Translations under genes and position numbers: made by a program
The notes under the pieces: model-generated
Databases searched by the model: none
Told to the model about the DNA's origin: nothing
The model's input: only the letters and a program-made list of their open reading frames with translations
Assembly (NCBI GenBank): GCA_003445555.1
Contig: DMDI01000182.1
Location: 5,976 to 12,984 of the forward strand
Length of the DNA stretch: 7,009 bases
From: Desulfotomaculum sp.
GTDB lineage: Bacteria > Bacillota > Desulfotomaculia > Desulfotomaculales > Nap2-2B
Direction: 5' to 3'
Shown: positions 1 to 5,627 of the stretch, piece by piece
How the letters are laid out: every line of letters begins with the position of its first letter
Position numbering within the stretch: the stretch's first letter is position 1

Positions 1-17
1 GCTCGCTCACGCTCGCT
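1..17. repeat. CGCTCGCT-type repeat, cut by window edge
   Basis: Two GCTCGCT copies are separated by a short CAC spacer at the very start of the window. The same word pair recurs at 379-396, so this is probably the end of a dispersed GC-rich repeat that continues to the left. Nothing suggests it is coding. Confidence 0.4.
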
Positions 18-77
18 GAAATTGAGAAATTAGGAAACACATTACTTGTGTGTTGGGAGACGCGAATAAACGCGAGT

Positions 78-171
78 TGTAGGGGCGGACCCATGTGTCC
101 GCCCATCAAAGGGGTCTGCGCTTGCCTATTTAAAACCATTAATCGGGTCGACACATAGGTCGACCCCTACA
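78..171. repeat. REPIN-like element: two inverted REP hairpins
   Basis: The left arm (78-104) reads TGTAG followed by a perfect 8-bp hairpin, GGGCGGAC / GTCCGCCC, with a 6-nt loop. The right arm (145-171) is its inverted partner: on the minus strand it reads TGTAG and then a hairpin GGGTCGAC / GTCGACCC. The 27-nt arms agree at 22 positions. Four of the five differences fall in the stems as matched changes on both sides, so base pairing is kept. A GTAG tetranucleotide at the foot of a palindrome, in paired inverted copies about 40 bp apart, is the known architecture of REPINs moved by REP-associated (IS200-like) tyrosine transposases. No such transposase lies in this window, so the mobilising enzyme would have to be elsewhere in the genome. 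Confidence 0.65.
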
Positions 172-226
172 AATTCCTCAAAATGGAAAAAAGAGAAAGG
201 GTAAGAAATATTTTTTGTTTATAATT

Positions 227-280
227 TTGGAAATTAGAATTTGTAATTTATTTGTGATTTGGTGCTTGGAATTTGGGATC
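227..280. repeat. Degenerate AT-rich spacer repeats
   Basis: This intergenic stretch consists of diverged variants of one short word (TTGGAAATTAGAA, TTTGTAATTTA, TTTGTGATTTGG, TTGGAATTTGGGAT). It has no convincing reading frame and looks like an eroded tandem array. No function can be assigned. Confidence 0.4.
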
Positions 281-302
281 TGTTTCTTGGCGCGCAATGC
301 CT

Positions 303-319
303 GTCCGCCCTTGGCGGAC
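303..319. repeat. GC-rich hairpin in spacer
   Basis: A perfect 7-bp stem, GTCCGCC / GGCGGAC, closes on the 3-nt loop CTT. Its left stem matches part of the REP arm at 97-103. No T-run follows it on either strand, so it is unlikely to be an intrinsic terminator. It is more likely a dispersed hairpin or a REP fragment. Confidence 0.45.
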
Positions 320-378
320 GTTTACAAAAAAATTCGAACCTATTTTCAAGAAAACTGTTAGCCCTTCATCGGGTTTGT

Positions 379-400
379 CGCTCGCTTCGCTCGCTCCTCA
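379..400. repeat. CGCTCGCT direct repeat
   Basis: CGCTCGCT occurs twice with one T between the copies, then CCTCA follows. It resembles the sequence at 1-17. The GC-rich block sits in otherwise AT-rich, non-coding DNA. No gene is supported between 172 and 539; this repeat and the neighbouring hairpins are all that can be recognised there. Confidence 0.4.
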
Positions 401-444
401 TCTTAACTGGCGCTACCTAGGCTTGGAAAAGTCGGCTCCGAACT

Positions 445-464
445 CCGAATTTTTCTAAATTCGG
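445..464. repeat. 8-bp perfect hairpin CCGAATTT/AAATTCGG
   Basis: Stem arms 445-452 and 457-464 pair perfectly around the loop TTCT. On the plus strand the hairpin is followed by an A-rich tract. On the minus strand the T-rich tract lies upstream of the hairpin, so neither orientation gives a standard terminator. Its role is unknown. Confidence 0.4.
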
Positions 465-519
465 TAAAAAGAAAAAAACGCAAAAGTCGAAAATTTTATG
501 GTTTTAACTTTCTGTCGCT

Positions 520-554
520 ACAAAATAAAATAAGAAATTCATGACTTTGTCATG
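520..554 (-). terminator. Likely intrinsic terminator of truD
   Basis: On the minus strand CATGAC-AAA-GTCATG (554-540) forms a 6-bp stem with a 3-nt loop, followed by a T-rich stretch (AATTTCTTATTTTATTTT). The truD stop codon TGA (552-550) lies within the left arm. The stem is short and only moderately GC-rich, so termination may be inefficient. Its position right at the gene end supports the call. Confidence 0.45.
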
Positions 555-1599
555 TATTGAAAATGGTGCAAAACAGTTGCTTGATAGCCATAGTTGCGTA
601 AGATCCCATTGGCAGGAAAAAGGAGAGAATAATTTTGAATTTACCTTTGTTTAATTCATCTCCACTTGTTTTAGAAGCAATGATGGTAGTAGTTACAATT
701 AGACTTCTAGTTTTAATTTTCTTTTTCACCAAGCCACTTTCTTTGTCATATTCATAGGCAGAAATAGAGACGCTGTTGGGACAAGTAAAACCGTTTTTAT
801 TAAAAATGGCGAGTTTGCCGATGATATCAAAATTGAAAAAAAAGCTTCCTTCACATTTGGACAGGGTATCTGAAACTTTTTGGTTCCACCTGTAGCTGTT
901 GTAGGAAGAGATAAAAAATGAAATTTTCTGTGGGTTTATGTTTTCGGTCATTAACTTTTGGTATTGAGTATTGTCCAGCTTTGCGGCATTGGGATTAATT
1001 GTAATTTGATTAGCATCCCCAGATTTGACAAATTCTGAATATGCCCTTTTCCAATTATTATTAACAATTGCTTTTCCGATCAAATGAGTATTATGAATAC
1101 TTTCCGGCGTCCCAAATCTTTGACTATCATAGTAATTGATAAACGAGAAATATTTGTTGTTCTGACACCAAAGTAAAATTTTTTTTGCTTGAGTCTCTGT
1201 CAGGTTTCTGACTGAAATTTCAAAAGTATTACCGTGGAGTGTCCCCGGCTGTACCGGATCATTGCCATAACCTGAAATTCTTAGTATTTGCGCTTTCTTA
1301 TTTATTTTACATAAGTAGGAGTTGAAATTCTTCAGGTCAGTCTCATTGAGAATATGTTTTATTGAAATTAATTGTTCTGTTACGCCGTCTTCATCTTTCA
1401 GGCCTTCGGCTGAGACATCTCCCAAGCTCAACTTAAAATAATCTTTAATTATGTCGATAATATCAAATGTCGTCAATCCTTCTTTTTTAAGTAAAACATA
1501 TGAGTAAGAAGAATTTCTTTTATCTGCAAGTTGGGGAAAGAATGATACTTCACGTACTAGGAAGTCCTGATTAACGGATTTTAGCCTATAATTTATCAT
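550..1599 (-). CDS. truD: tRNA pseudouridine(13) synthase TruD
   Basis: TruD converts U13 of certain tRNAs to pseudouridine in the cytoplasm. The 349-residue product has the family landmarks in order: an N-terminal FLVREV segment (13-18); YVLLKKEGLTT (34-44); the catalytic motif GLKDEDGVTEQ (66-76), where D69 corresponds to Asp80 of E. coli TruD; GTLHGNTFEISVR (119-131); NYYDSQRFG (155-163) with LIGKA downstream (173-177); the core helix SSYNSYRWNQ (231-240); and the C-terminal LPMGSYAT signature (329-336). The length equals that of E. coli TruD, so the gene appears complete, although the residue after the catalytic Asp is E rather than the usual basic residue. No Shine-Dalgarno sequence precedes the ATG. 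A TATAAT lies only 8 nt upstream, so the mRNA may be leaderless. The gene is transcribed away from the insertion sequence that lies 21 bp upstream of its start. Confidence 0.93.
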   Translation of the reverse strand: MINYRLKSVNQDFLVREVSFFPQLADKRNSSYSYVLLKKEGLTTFDIIDIIKDYFKLSLGDVSAEGLKDEDGVTEQLISIKHILNETDLKNFNSYLCKINKKAQILRISGYGNDPVQPGTLHGNTFEISVRNLTETQAKKILLWCQNNKYFSFINYYDSQRFGTPESIHNTHLIGKAIVNNNWKRAYSEFVKSGDANQITINPNAAKLDNTQYQKLMTENINPQKISFFISSYNSYRWNQKVSDTLSKCEGSFFFNFDIIGKLAIFNKNGFTCPNSVSISAYEYDKESGLVKKKIKTRSLIVTTTIIASKTSGDELNKGKFKIILSFFLPMGSYATMAIKQLFCTIFNT

Positions 1600-1606
1600 T
1601 TTTAAA

Positions 1607-1612
1607 ATTATA
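1607..1612 (-). promoter_or_regulatory. -10 box of truD
   Basis: The minus strand reads TATAAT ending 7 nt before the truD ATG, which would put the transcription start at or next to the start codon (leaderless). No good -35 is seen at the usual spacing. The hexamer there now lies inside the insertion sequence (AAATAG), and the reconstructed pre-insertion hexamer is not consensus either. Confidence 0.4.
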
Positions 1613-1613
1613 T

Positions 1614-1620
1614 AATTGAA
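1614..1620. repeat. Left target-site duplication (imperfect)
   Basis: AATTGAA abuts the left end of the insertion sequence. AATTGAG abuts the right end at 2356-2362, agreeing at 6 of 7 positions in direct orientation. This family usually makes 8-bp duplications, so the copy has either decayed or is shorter than usual. Confidence 0.5.
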
Positions 1621-1638
1621 GGGTCTAGACTATTTTAG
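1621..1638. repeat. IS left terminal inverted repeat
   Basis: GGGTCTAGACTATTTTAG matches the reverse complement of 2338-2355 at 16 of 18 positions; the two mismatches are adjacent, at positions 13 and 14. It would be the transposase binding and cleavage site. Confidence 0.8.
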
Positions 1639-2324
1639 CGCCCTTTTTCTTAATTTTCTTAATAATAATTTGTATAAGTTTTCTTCTTTGTGATTCCATC
1701 TGTATTCGCTTTCTTTTAAATGTGTCAGAAAGTTATTGTTTTTAATCCCCTTAAACTTTGCAACTCTTCTTTTGGCAAAACTCCAAAATGATTCTACCCT
1801 ATTAACACGATTTTTACCTCTGGCAAATTCATTCTCATGATGGGGTATCTTTTGGTGATTATACCCTGATAATATTAGTCCGTCGTAACTTCTCCAGCCA
1901 TCAGTATATACAAGACTGTCTTCAATCACTCTCCCTTTAATTACAGGCATAAGTTCAGATCTGGTACCGTTTCTGATTATTTTGGTAAAAACCTTCCCCT
2001 GTCTTTTAAACAGGCCGACAACGGGTGTTTTGTCCTTTGCGCCTCTACCTTTCTCCCCTGGATTCTTCTTGCTCCAAAATAACTTTCATCTACTTCAATT
2101 TCCCCGGTAAATTTTTCCTGCTCTTAAATTCCAAGCCCAACAACATCTTCTCTTAAAAAATTGTATAATCTGTTTACCGTGTTTCTGTTGGCGTTGGTTA
2201 GATCAGCTGTTTTGCTCGCGGGAGTATCTAAACAGAAATGCATTAAAATATCACGAAATTTTCTCCTAAGAATGGGCGTCAGTTTTAAATATTTATTTTT
2301 ACCGTATTTTACTAGACATTTAAG
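1630..2324 (-). pseudogene. IS1595-family transposase, disrupted
   Basis: Translation of the minus strand gives one transposase in two frames. The upstream part (2324 to about 2064) contains KYGKNKYLK, then RNTVNRLYNFLREDVVG, then FTGEIEVDESYFGARR, the first catalytic Asp region. The downstream part (about 2064 to 1630) contains NPGEKGRGAKDKTPVVGL, YTDGWRSYDGL with the second Asp, HHENEFARGKN, and NRVESFWSFAKRR with the final acidic residue. Three lesions are visible: no good start codon (an in-frame TAA at 2325-2327 precedes the first readable codon), an in-frame TAA at 2124-2126, and a -1 frameshift near 2064-2069. The catalytic residues themselves survive. A 106-codon ORF beginning at an internal ATG (1950) covers only the C-terminal half and lacks the first Asp, so it is not expected to be active. 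Confidence 0.85.
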
Positions 2325-2337
2325 TTATTATACAGCT

Positions 2338-2355
2338 CTAATCTAGTCTAGACCC
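2338..2355. repeat. IS right terminal inverted repeat
   Basis: This is the inverted partner of 1621-1638 and ends in TCTAGACCC. The flanking DNA beginning AATTGAGA, which contains the -35 box of the next operon, starts immediately after it. Confidence 0.8.
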
Positions 2356-2362
2356 AATTGAG
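2356..2362. repeat. Right target-site duplication (imperfect)
   Basis: AATTGAG directly follows the right terminal repeat and matches AATTGAA at 1614-1620 in 6 of 7 positions. It overlaps the -35 box at 2358-2363. Confidence 0.5.
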
Positions 2363-2386
2363 ATATCGGTAAATATAGTTTATAAT
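2358..2386 (+). promoter_or_regulatory. Strong sigma-70-type promoter of the radical SAM operon
   Basis: A -35 box TTGAGA (2358-2363, 5 of 6 consensus) and a perfect -10 box TATAAT (2381-2386) are separated by the ideal 17 bp. Transcription would start near 2393, leaving a leader of about 25 nt before the ATG at 2419. The -35 begins only 3 bp beyond the insertion sequence end and includes part of the presumed target duplication, so the insertion just spared the promoter. No operator-like palindrome is evident around it. Confidence 0.7.
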
Positions 2387-2418
2387 AGAAACCACTTGTA
2401 TTAGCAATCATTATTACA

Positions 2419-3468
2419 ATGAAAACATTAGATGCTTTTAGCCCATATAAATATATAAACCATCTTGACAGATTTATTGATTTAGCGGAGGGAAAGGACA
2501 TTATTCCGGTAATGGTTGAACTTGATCTGGTGAATTTTTGTAACCATAACTGTATCTGGTGCAGTGACCCTTTTCACTCACCGATAACAGTTGAAGAAGA
2601 TTTTGTCAAAAAATTACTTCAGGAGTTTAAAGATATTGGCGTAAAATCTGTTTTATTTAAAGGCGGAGGAGAGCCTCTTTTACATCCTAAAATCACCAAT
2701 ATTCTAAAGTTTTGCAAAGAAGTTGGTTTGAAAGTAGCGATTATCTCAAATTTTTCTGCGGCTAATAAGCAAATAATCGATACTATTATCGAGACCTGTG
2801 AAGGTGTTCGAATTAGCCTTGATGCCGTAAACAAGGAAGATCATGACCGGATACGCCGTCCCAAGACTGATAAGTTTGGATTTAACCGAATTATTGAGAA
2901 CATTTCGTATTTGATAAAGAACAGAAAAGATAAAGATATTCTGGTGGGCATTAACTTTTGTTTTGATCATGGGAATGTAAAAAAGTCTTCGGAAGCGGTT
3001 GAACTTGGTAAAAAATTAGGAGTGGATTATGTCGGTCTGAGAAGAGTCCTTTTTGAAGAAAGGCTTTTGAAATCTAAAATCTCCACAGAAGACAAGGAAG
3101 ACGATTTTATCAGTGCCAGGCAACTGGGAGAGAAGCTTAACATCTCTGTCTTGGTTGATTCTTTCCATGGACAGGAAATTAAACAAAAACTCGCTGCTTC
3201 CAGTTGTTTTGCTTCACCTCTTTCAGCTGTTGTCTGTGCCAACAAACATGTATATCCCTGCTGTGCTTTAAGATATCAAGACAAATTTGATTTTGGTGAA
3301 ATTAAAGAAAGCTTCCTTGAGGTTTGGAACGGGAACCAAAGGAAAGAAGTGCTTAAGCAAGTTTCCACTTTGAAGTGTGCAAAACTCTGTGGCTATAGAT
3401 ATAATTATTATAATGAAATTATCCGTTATTTGAAGCTTAGTCATAAGCCACATAGTGATTTTGTTTAA
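2419..3468 (+). CDS. Radical SAM protein with SPASM/twitch-like C-terminus
   Basis: The 349-residue product carries the radical SAM signature CNHNCIWC (C41, C45, C48), which binds the [4Fe-4S] cluster that cleaves S-adenosylmethionine. GGGEP (82-86) contacts SAM, and SLDA (133-136) lies on a later strand of the partial TIM barrel. A second cysteine set in the C-terminal third (C263, C273, C281, C282, C320, C324), with the context VYPCCALRY...FGEIKESFLEVWNG, fits a SPASM or twitch domain holding an auxiliary iron-sulfur cluster. Such enzymes modify peptides, sugars or nucleosides; the substrate cannot be read from the sequence. It is the first gene of a five-gene operon and is followed after 21 nt by a nucleotide pyrophosphatase-like gene. 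No precursor-peptide gene is seen next to it. The ATG start follows directly from the promoter and has no clear ribosome binding site. Confidence 0.88.
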   Translation: MKTLDAFSPYKYINHLDRFIDLAEGKDIIPVMVELDLVNFCNHNCIWCSDPFHSPITVEEDFVKKLLQEFKDIGVKSVLFKGGGEPLLHPKITNILKFCKEVGLKVAIISNFSAANKQIIDTIIETCEGVRISLDAVNKEDHDRIRRPKTDKFGFNRIIENISYLIKNRKDKDILVGINFCFDHGNVKKSSEAVELGKKLGVDYVGLRRVLFEERLLKSKISTEDKEDDFISARQLGEKLNISVLVDSFHGQEIKQKLAASSCFASPLSAVVCANKHVYPCCALRYQDKFDFGEIKESFLEVWNGNQRKEVLKQVSTLKCAKLCGYRYNYYNEIIRYLKLSHKPHSDFV

Positions 3469-3478
3469 TTATTTATTT

Positions 3479-3486
3479 AAGGAGGA
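3479..3486 (+). promoter_or_regulatory. Strong Shine-Dalgarno site
   Basis: AAGGAGGA ends 3 nt before the ATG at 3490. It is the only near-perfect ribosome binding site in the operon. It fixes the start of the HAM1-like gene and suggests that protein is translated most efficiently. Confidence 0.8.
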
Positions 3487-3489
3487 TAC

Positions 3490-4053
3490 ATGCTTGATTT
3501 GATTTTTATTACCGGAAATCAGAAAAAACTTGATCAGGCCAGGGAAAAAATTCAAGGGTATCCGATAAATTTAATCGGAACAAAGCTTGAAACTCCGGAA
3601 ATACAGGATACGAATGTGGAAATAATCGCCGGGTATTCTGCCCAGTACGCGGCCAACAAATTGGGGAAGCCGGTGGTAAAGACTGACGCAGGATATTATA
3701 TTGAAGCACTAAATGGTTTTCCAGGACCTTTTATTAAATATATTAATCAATGGTTAACCCCCCAGGAACTTATAAAAATGATGGAAGGCAAGGAAAACCG
3801 GCGGGTGAGATCTCCAATTTGCGTGGCTTATTGTGAACCCGGAGGAGAACCAAAAACATTTTTATCTGAAAATTATGGAAATCTAGCCCTTAAAGCAGAA
3901 GGGGTGAATGGTTCAACTATTGATATGCTTTATATTCCGGATGGCTATAAAACTCCATTGGCAACACTTCCTGAAGATATCAGGTTAAGCCTTTGGAATG
4001 CTGATTGTTGGGTTAATTTAGCCAAATATCTGACAAATGGTAGAACAGTTTAA
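3490..4053 (+). CDS. HAM1/ITPase-like non-canonical NTP pyrophosphatase, divergent
   Basis: Members of this family hydrolyse (deoxy)nucleoside triphosphates such as ITP, dITP or XTP to the monophosphate plus pyrophosphate. The 187-residue product starts with the family strand and loop LIFITGNQKKL (4-14) and has the central motif TDAGYYIEALNGFPGPFIKY (65-84), closer to the eukaryotic/archaeal ITPA version (ALNGLPGPYIK) than to typical bacterial RdgB. The C-terminal half is unusual: the FDPIF region is replaced by IDMLYIP (144-150), and the usual SHR base-recognition motif is missing, with LSLWNADCW (167-175) in its place. Substrate preference may therefore differ from the house-cleaning enzymes. 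The start is fixed by a strong Shine-Dalgarno site, and the 3' end overlaps the next gene by 17 nt, implying coupled translation. Operon context points to nucleotide processing within a pathway rather than general sanitation; that is inference. Confidence 0.82.
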   Translation: MLDLIFITGNQKKLDQAREKIQGYPINLIGTKLETPEIQDTNVEIIAGYSAQYAANKLGKPVVKTDAGYYIEALNGFPGPFIKYINQWLTPQELIKMMEGKENRRVRSPICVAYCEPGGEPKTFLSENYGNLALKAEGVNGSTIDMLYIPDGYKTPLATLPEDIRLSLWNADCWVNLAKYLTNGRTV

Positions 4054-4642
4054 TCATAAAGAAAAAGAACCGGGAAGCCCAAAGGTTGTTTGCTTTGAGG
4101 GCATTTCCTGCTGTGGGAAATCTACTTTAATTGACGGGTTAGCCTCTCCTGATCGGGGAATTGAAGTTGTCAGATTTCAAGTTCCAAGGGACTTGAAGGA
4201 TCCTACTCCTGAATATTTTTTAGCCAATGACATGGAAAAATTAAAAAAAGCGGCAAGGGTAAATGGCCAGGTGGCCTTACTGGACAGAGCATATGTTTCA
4301 ACTTTGGTTTTTTATACGGTCCTGTCCGAGATTAACCCAGGCTTTGATGTATTTCCTCTATACCGGTGGTTTTTTGAAAATGTGGAGAGAAATTTTTCCC
4401 GTCCGGATCACTATTTTTTCGTACATATTCCTCCGGAACTTTCGATAACGCGCTCCAGGGGGATAAGACCTTTTAATGAAAATAATGTTTGGTTGAAAGC
4501 TCCGGACAGAGCTGTGTACTGGTATGAACGTCTGTTTGCTTCGCTGGAAAAATCGGTTCCGCTTACCATTCTTGACGGAACAAAGTCAGTGGGTCTTTTG
4601 CTTGATGATGCCAAGAAAGAGTTAGGCAAAATTATTACTTAG
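4037..4642 (+). CDS. Thymidylate kinase-like P-loop nucleotide kinase
   Basis: The 201-residue product has a Walker A motif, GISCCGKST (22-30), directly after a beta strand (VVCFE), and a second strand ending in LLDRAYVSTLVF (81-92). That DR-x-x-x-S pattern is typical of dNMP kinases and deoxynucleoside kinases, where it contacts the acceptor nucleotide. An arginine-rich stretch SRGIRPFNENN (140-150) sits where the LID would be, and a final strand LTILDG precedes the C-terminal helix. The expected role is phosphoryl transfer from ATP to a (d)NMP or nucleoside. Two cysteines inside the P-loop and the divergent LID mean that true dTMP kinase activity is not assured. The ATG lies 17 nt inside the preceding HAM1-like gene, and no other start is available before the P-loop. 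A pyrophosphatase making NMP followed by a kinase for NMP forms a plausible consecutive pair. Confidence 0.8.
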   Translation: MVEQFNHKEKEPGSPKVVCFEGISCCGKSTLIDGLASPDRGIEVVRFQVPRDLKDPTPEYFLANDMEKLKKAARVNGQVALLDRAYVSTLVFYTVLSEINPGFDVFPLYRWFFENVERNFSRPDHYFFVHIPPELSITRSRGIRPFNENNVWLKAPDRAVYWYERLFASLEKSVPLTILDGTKSVGLLLDDAKKELGKIIT

Positions 4643-4652
4643 ATTTTTATAT

Positions 4653-5627
4653 ATGGATAAAAAGAAAAAAAGAGTTTCCCTTTTAATACCGGTAAAGCTT
4701 GATGATCCCAAACCATTGAGCATGCTTTTAAAATCTTTGGATAAATTTAACTATTTTAACCGGAAAGATTTTGAAGTTTTTGTGGTTGATGATGCCAGTC
4801 CCACCTCTGAAGTGGAAGAAATTTGCAAAAGATATTCGGTCCGGTATCTGAAAACAAAAGGGGTAGGGAAAAGCGCTGCTCTGAATTTGGGAATTAAGCA
4901 GACTGATTCGGAATTTCTTGCTTTTGTGGATCAGGACATTGTTATTTTGGATGATAAATGGCTTGATATTTTGATGTCTAATTTCTCTGATGAAAAGATA
5001 GTGTATGTTTCCGGTAAAGTGGTTGCCTATGAAACCAGCTCGGAAGCTTCCAAAAGATGGGAAAAGAAAGGCGCTCTCAACAAAGGAAGTAAAAGACTCG
5101 AAATTGGACAGAAATTCTTTAAGAAATTTCAATTTAAGGGAGTCCAGGTTCAGCTTTTCTCTGTTGGTACCAATTACGTTATCAGAAATAAAGTCCTGAA
5201 GGAAATTGGGGGATATGACGAAAGATTTGGGCCAGGTGGACTTATTGGTGGTGCCGGTGCTGATCTTGATATCGGTTATAAAGTCTTAAGAAATGGTTAC
5301 CAGGCAGTATATGACCCCAGAGCTGTTATTGCCCATCAGCATCCGACTTCTATGTTTGATTTGAGGTCAAAGTTATTTACTTATGGCATAAGCGATACCG
5401 CAATTCATACCAAGTTTTGGGTTGAGTTTGGAGATATCCGCGGATTTTTCCAGATTTTTTATAGAACTTTTCAAAACTTTGGTCGGATGATAAGAGGTTT
5501 CCTTGGGCTTTATCCTTTGCCTCCAAGAGTTATCTGGGAAAGTATTAGAGGTAATATTGTGGGACCTGTTAAATATTTTTCGCTTTGTTATCCAATATGG
5601 TCGAACAAGAAAGTCAAACGCCAGTAA
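4653..5627 (+). CDS. Family 2 (GT-A fold) glycosyltransferase
   Basis: The 324-residue protein begins with a GT2 nucleotide-binding strand, VSLLIPVK (8-15), followed by FVVDDASP (43-50), whose Asp pair contacts the uracil or nucleotide. GKSAALNLGI (72-81) and FVDQDI (91-96) supply the metal-binding DxD-type motif. The acceptor side has GGYDERFGPGG (186-196), then ADLDIGYKVLRNGY (203-216, the usual ED-like catalytic site) and a histidine pair HQH (228-230). The C-terminal 90 residues are rich in aromatic and basic residues (for example FFQIFYRTFQNFGRM), but no clear transmembrane helix is present, so membrane association is possible but unproven. The gene starts 10 nt after the kinase stop, without an evident Shine-Dalgarno site, and the next gene overlaps or follows immediately. 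Donor and acceptor are unknown. Confidence 0.85.
   Translation: MDKKKKRVSLLIPVKLDDPKPLSMLLKSLDKFNYFNRKDFEVFVVDDASPTSEVEEICKRYSVRYLKTKGVGKSAALNLGIKQTDSEFLAFVDQDIVILDDKWLDILMSNFSDEKIVYVSGKVVAYETSSEASKRWEKKGALNKGSKRLEIGQKFFKKFQFKGVQVQLFSVGTNYVIRNKVLKEIGGYDERFGPGGLIGGAGADLDIGYKVLRNGYQAVYDPRAVIAHQHPTSMFDLRSKLFTYGISDTAIHTKFWVEFGDIRGFFQIFYRTFQNFGRMIRGFLGLYPLPPRVIWESIRGNIVGPVKYFSLCYPIWSNKKVKRQ

Larger units (their letters stand above)
1621..2355 (-). mobile_element. IS1595-family insertion sequence, 735 bp, inactive
   Basis: The element is bounded by terminal inverted repeats beginning GGGTCTAGACTA, at 1621-1638 and, inverted, at 2338-2355 (16 of 18 positions match). Imperfect direct repeats AATTGA(A/G) flank it. 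It carries a single minus-strand transposase gene of the IS1595 (ISPna2/IS1016-like) kind that fills almost the whole element; its TAG stop lies inside the left terminal repeat. The element lies between truD and the divergently transcribed radical SAM operon. The transposase is broken in several places, so the element could move only with a transposase supplied in trans by an intact relative. Confidence 0.85.

Noticed and set aside
78..171. CRISPR-like repeat pair
   Set aside because: There are only two units, in inverted rather than direct orientation, and no cas gene.
273..458. 61-codon plus-strand ORF in the repeat-rich spacer
   Set aside because: It runs through the GC hairpin at 303-319, the CGCTCGCT repeat and another hairpin, has no ribosome binding site and no protein-like pattern.
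445..480. Intrinsic terminator at the 8-bp hairpin
   Set aside because: The tract after the stem is A-rich on the plus strand, and on the minus strand the T-rich tract precedes the hairpin.
1630..1950. Stand-alone 106-residue protein
   Set aside because: It is only the C-terminal half of the broken transposase; homology continues upstream in another frame.
2055..2075. Programmed -1 frameshift in the transposase
   Set aside because: No slippery heptamer or stimulatory structure is visible, and a separate in-frame TAA and a lost start show general decay.
2161..2346. 61-codon plus-strand ORF at the right end of the insertion sequence
   Set aside because: It is antisense to the 5' part of the transposase, whose minus-strand frame matches the family.
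2419..3468. RiPP-modifying enzyme with a precursor peptide
   Set aside because: The SPASM-like C-terminus would permit it, but no small precursor ORF is seen beside the gene and the neighbours are nucleotide enzymes.
4728..5132. 134-codon minus-strand ORF
   Set aside because: It lies wholly inside the glycosyltransferase gene on the opposite strand; the plus frame has clear GT2 motifs.
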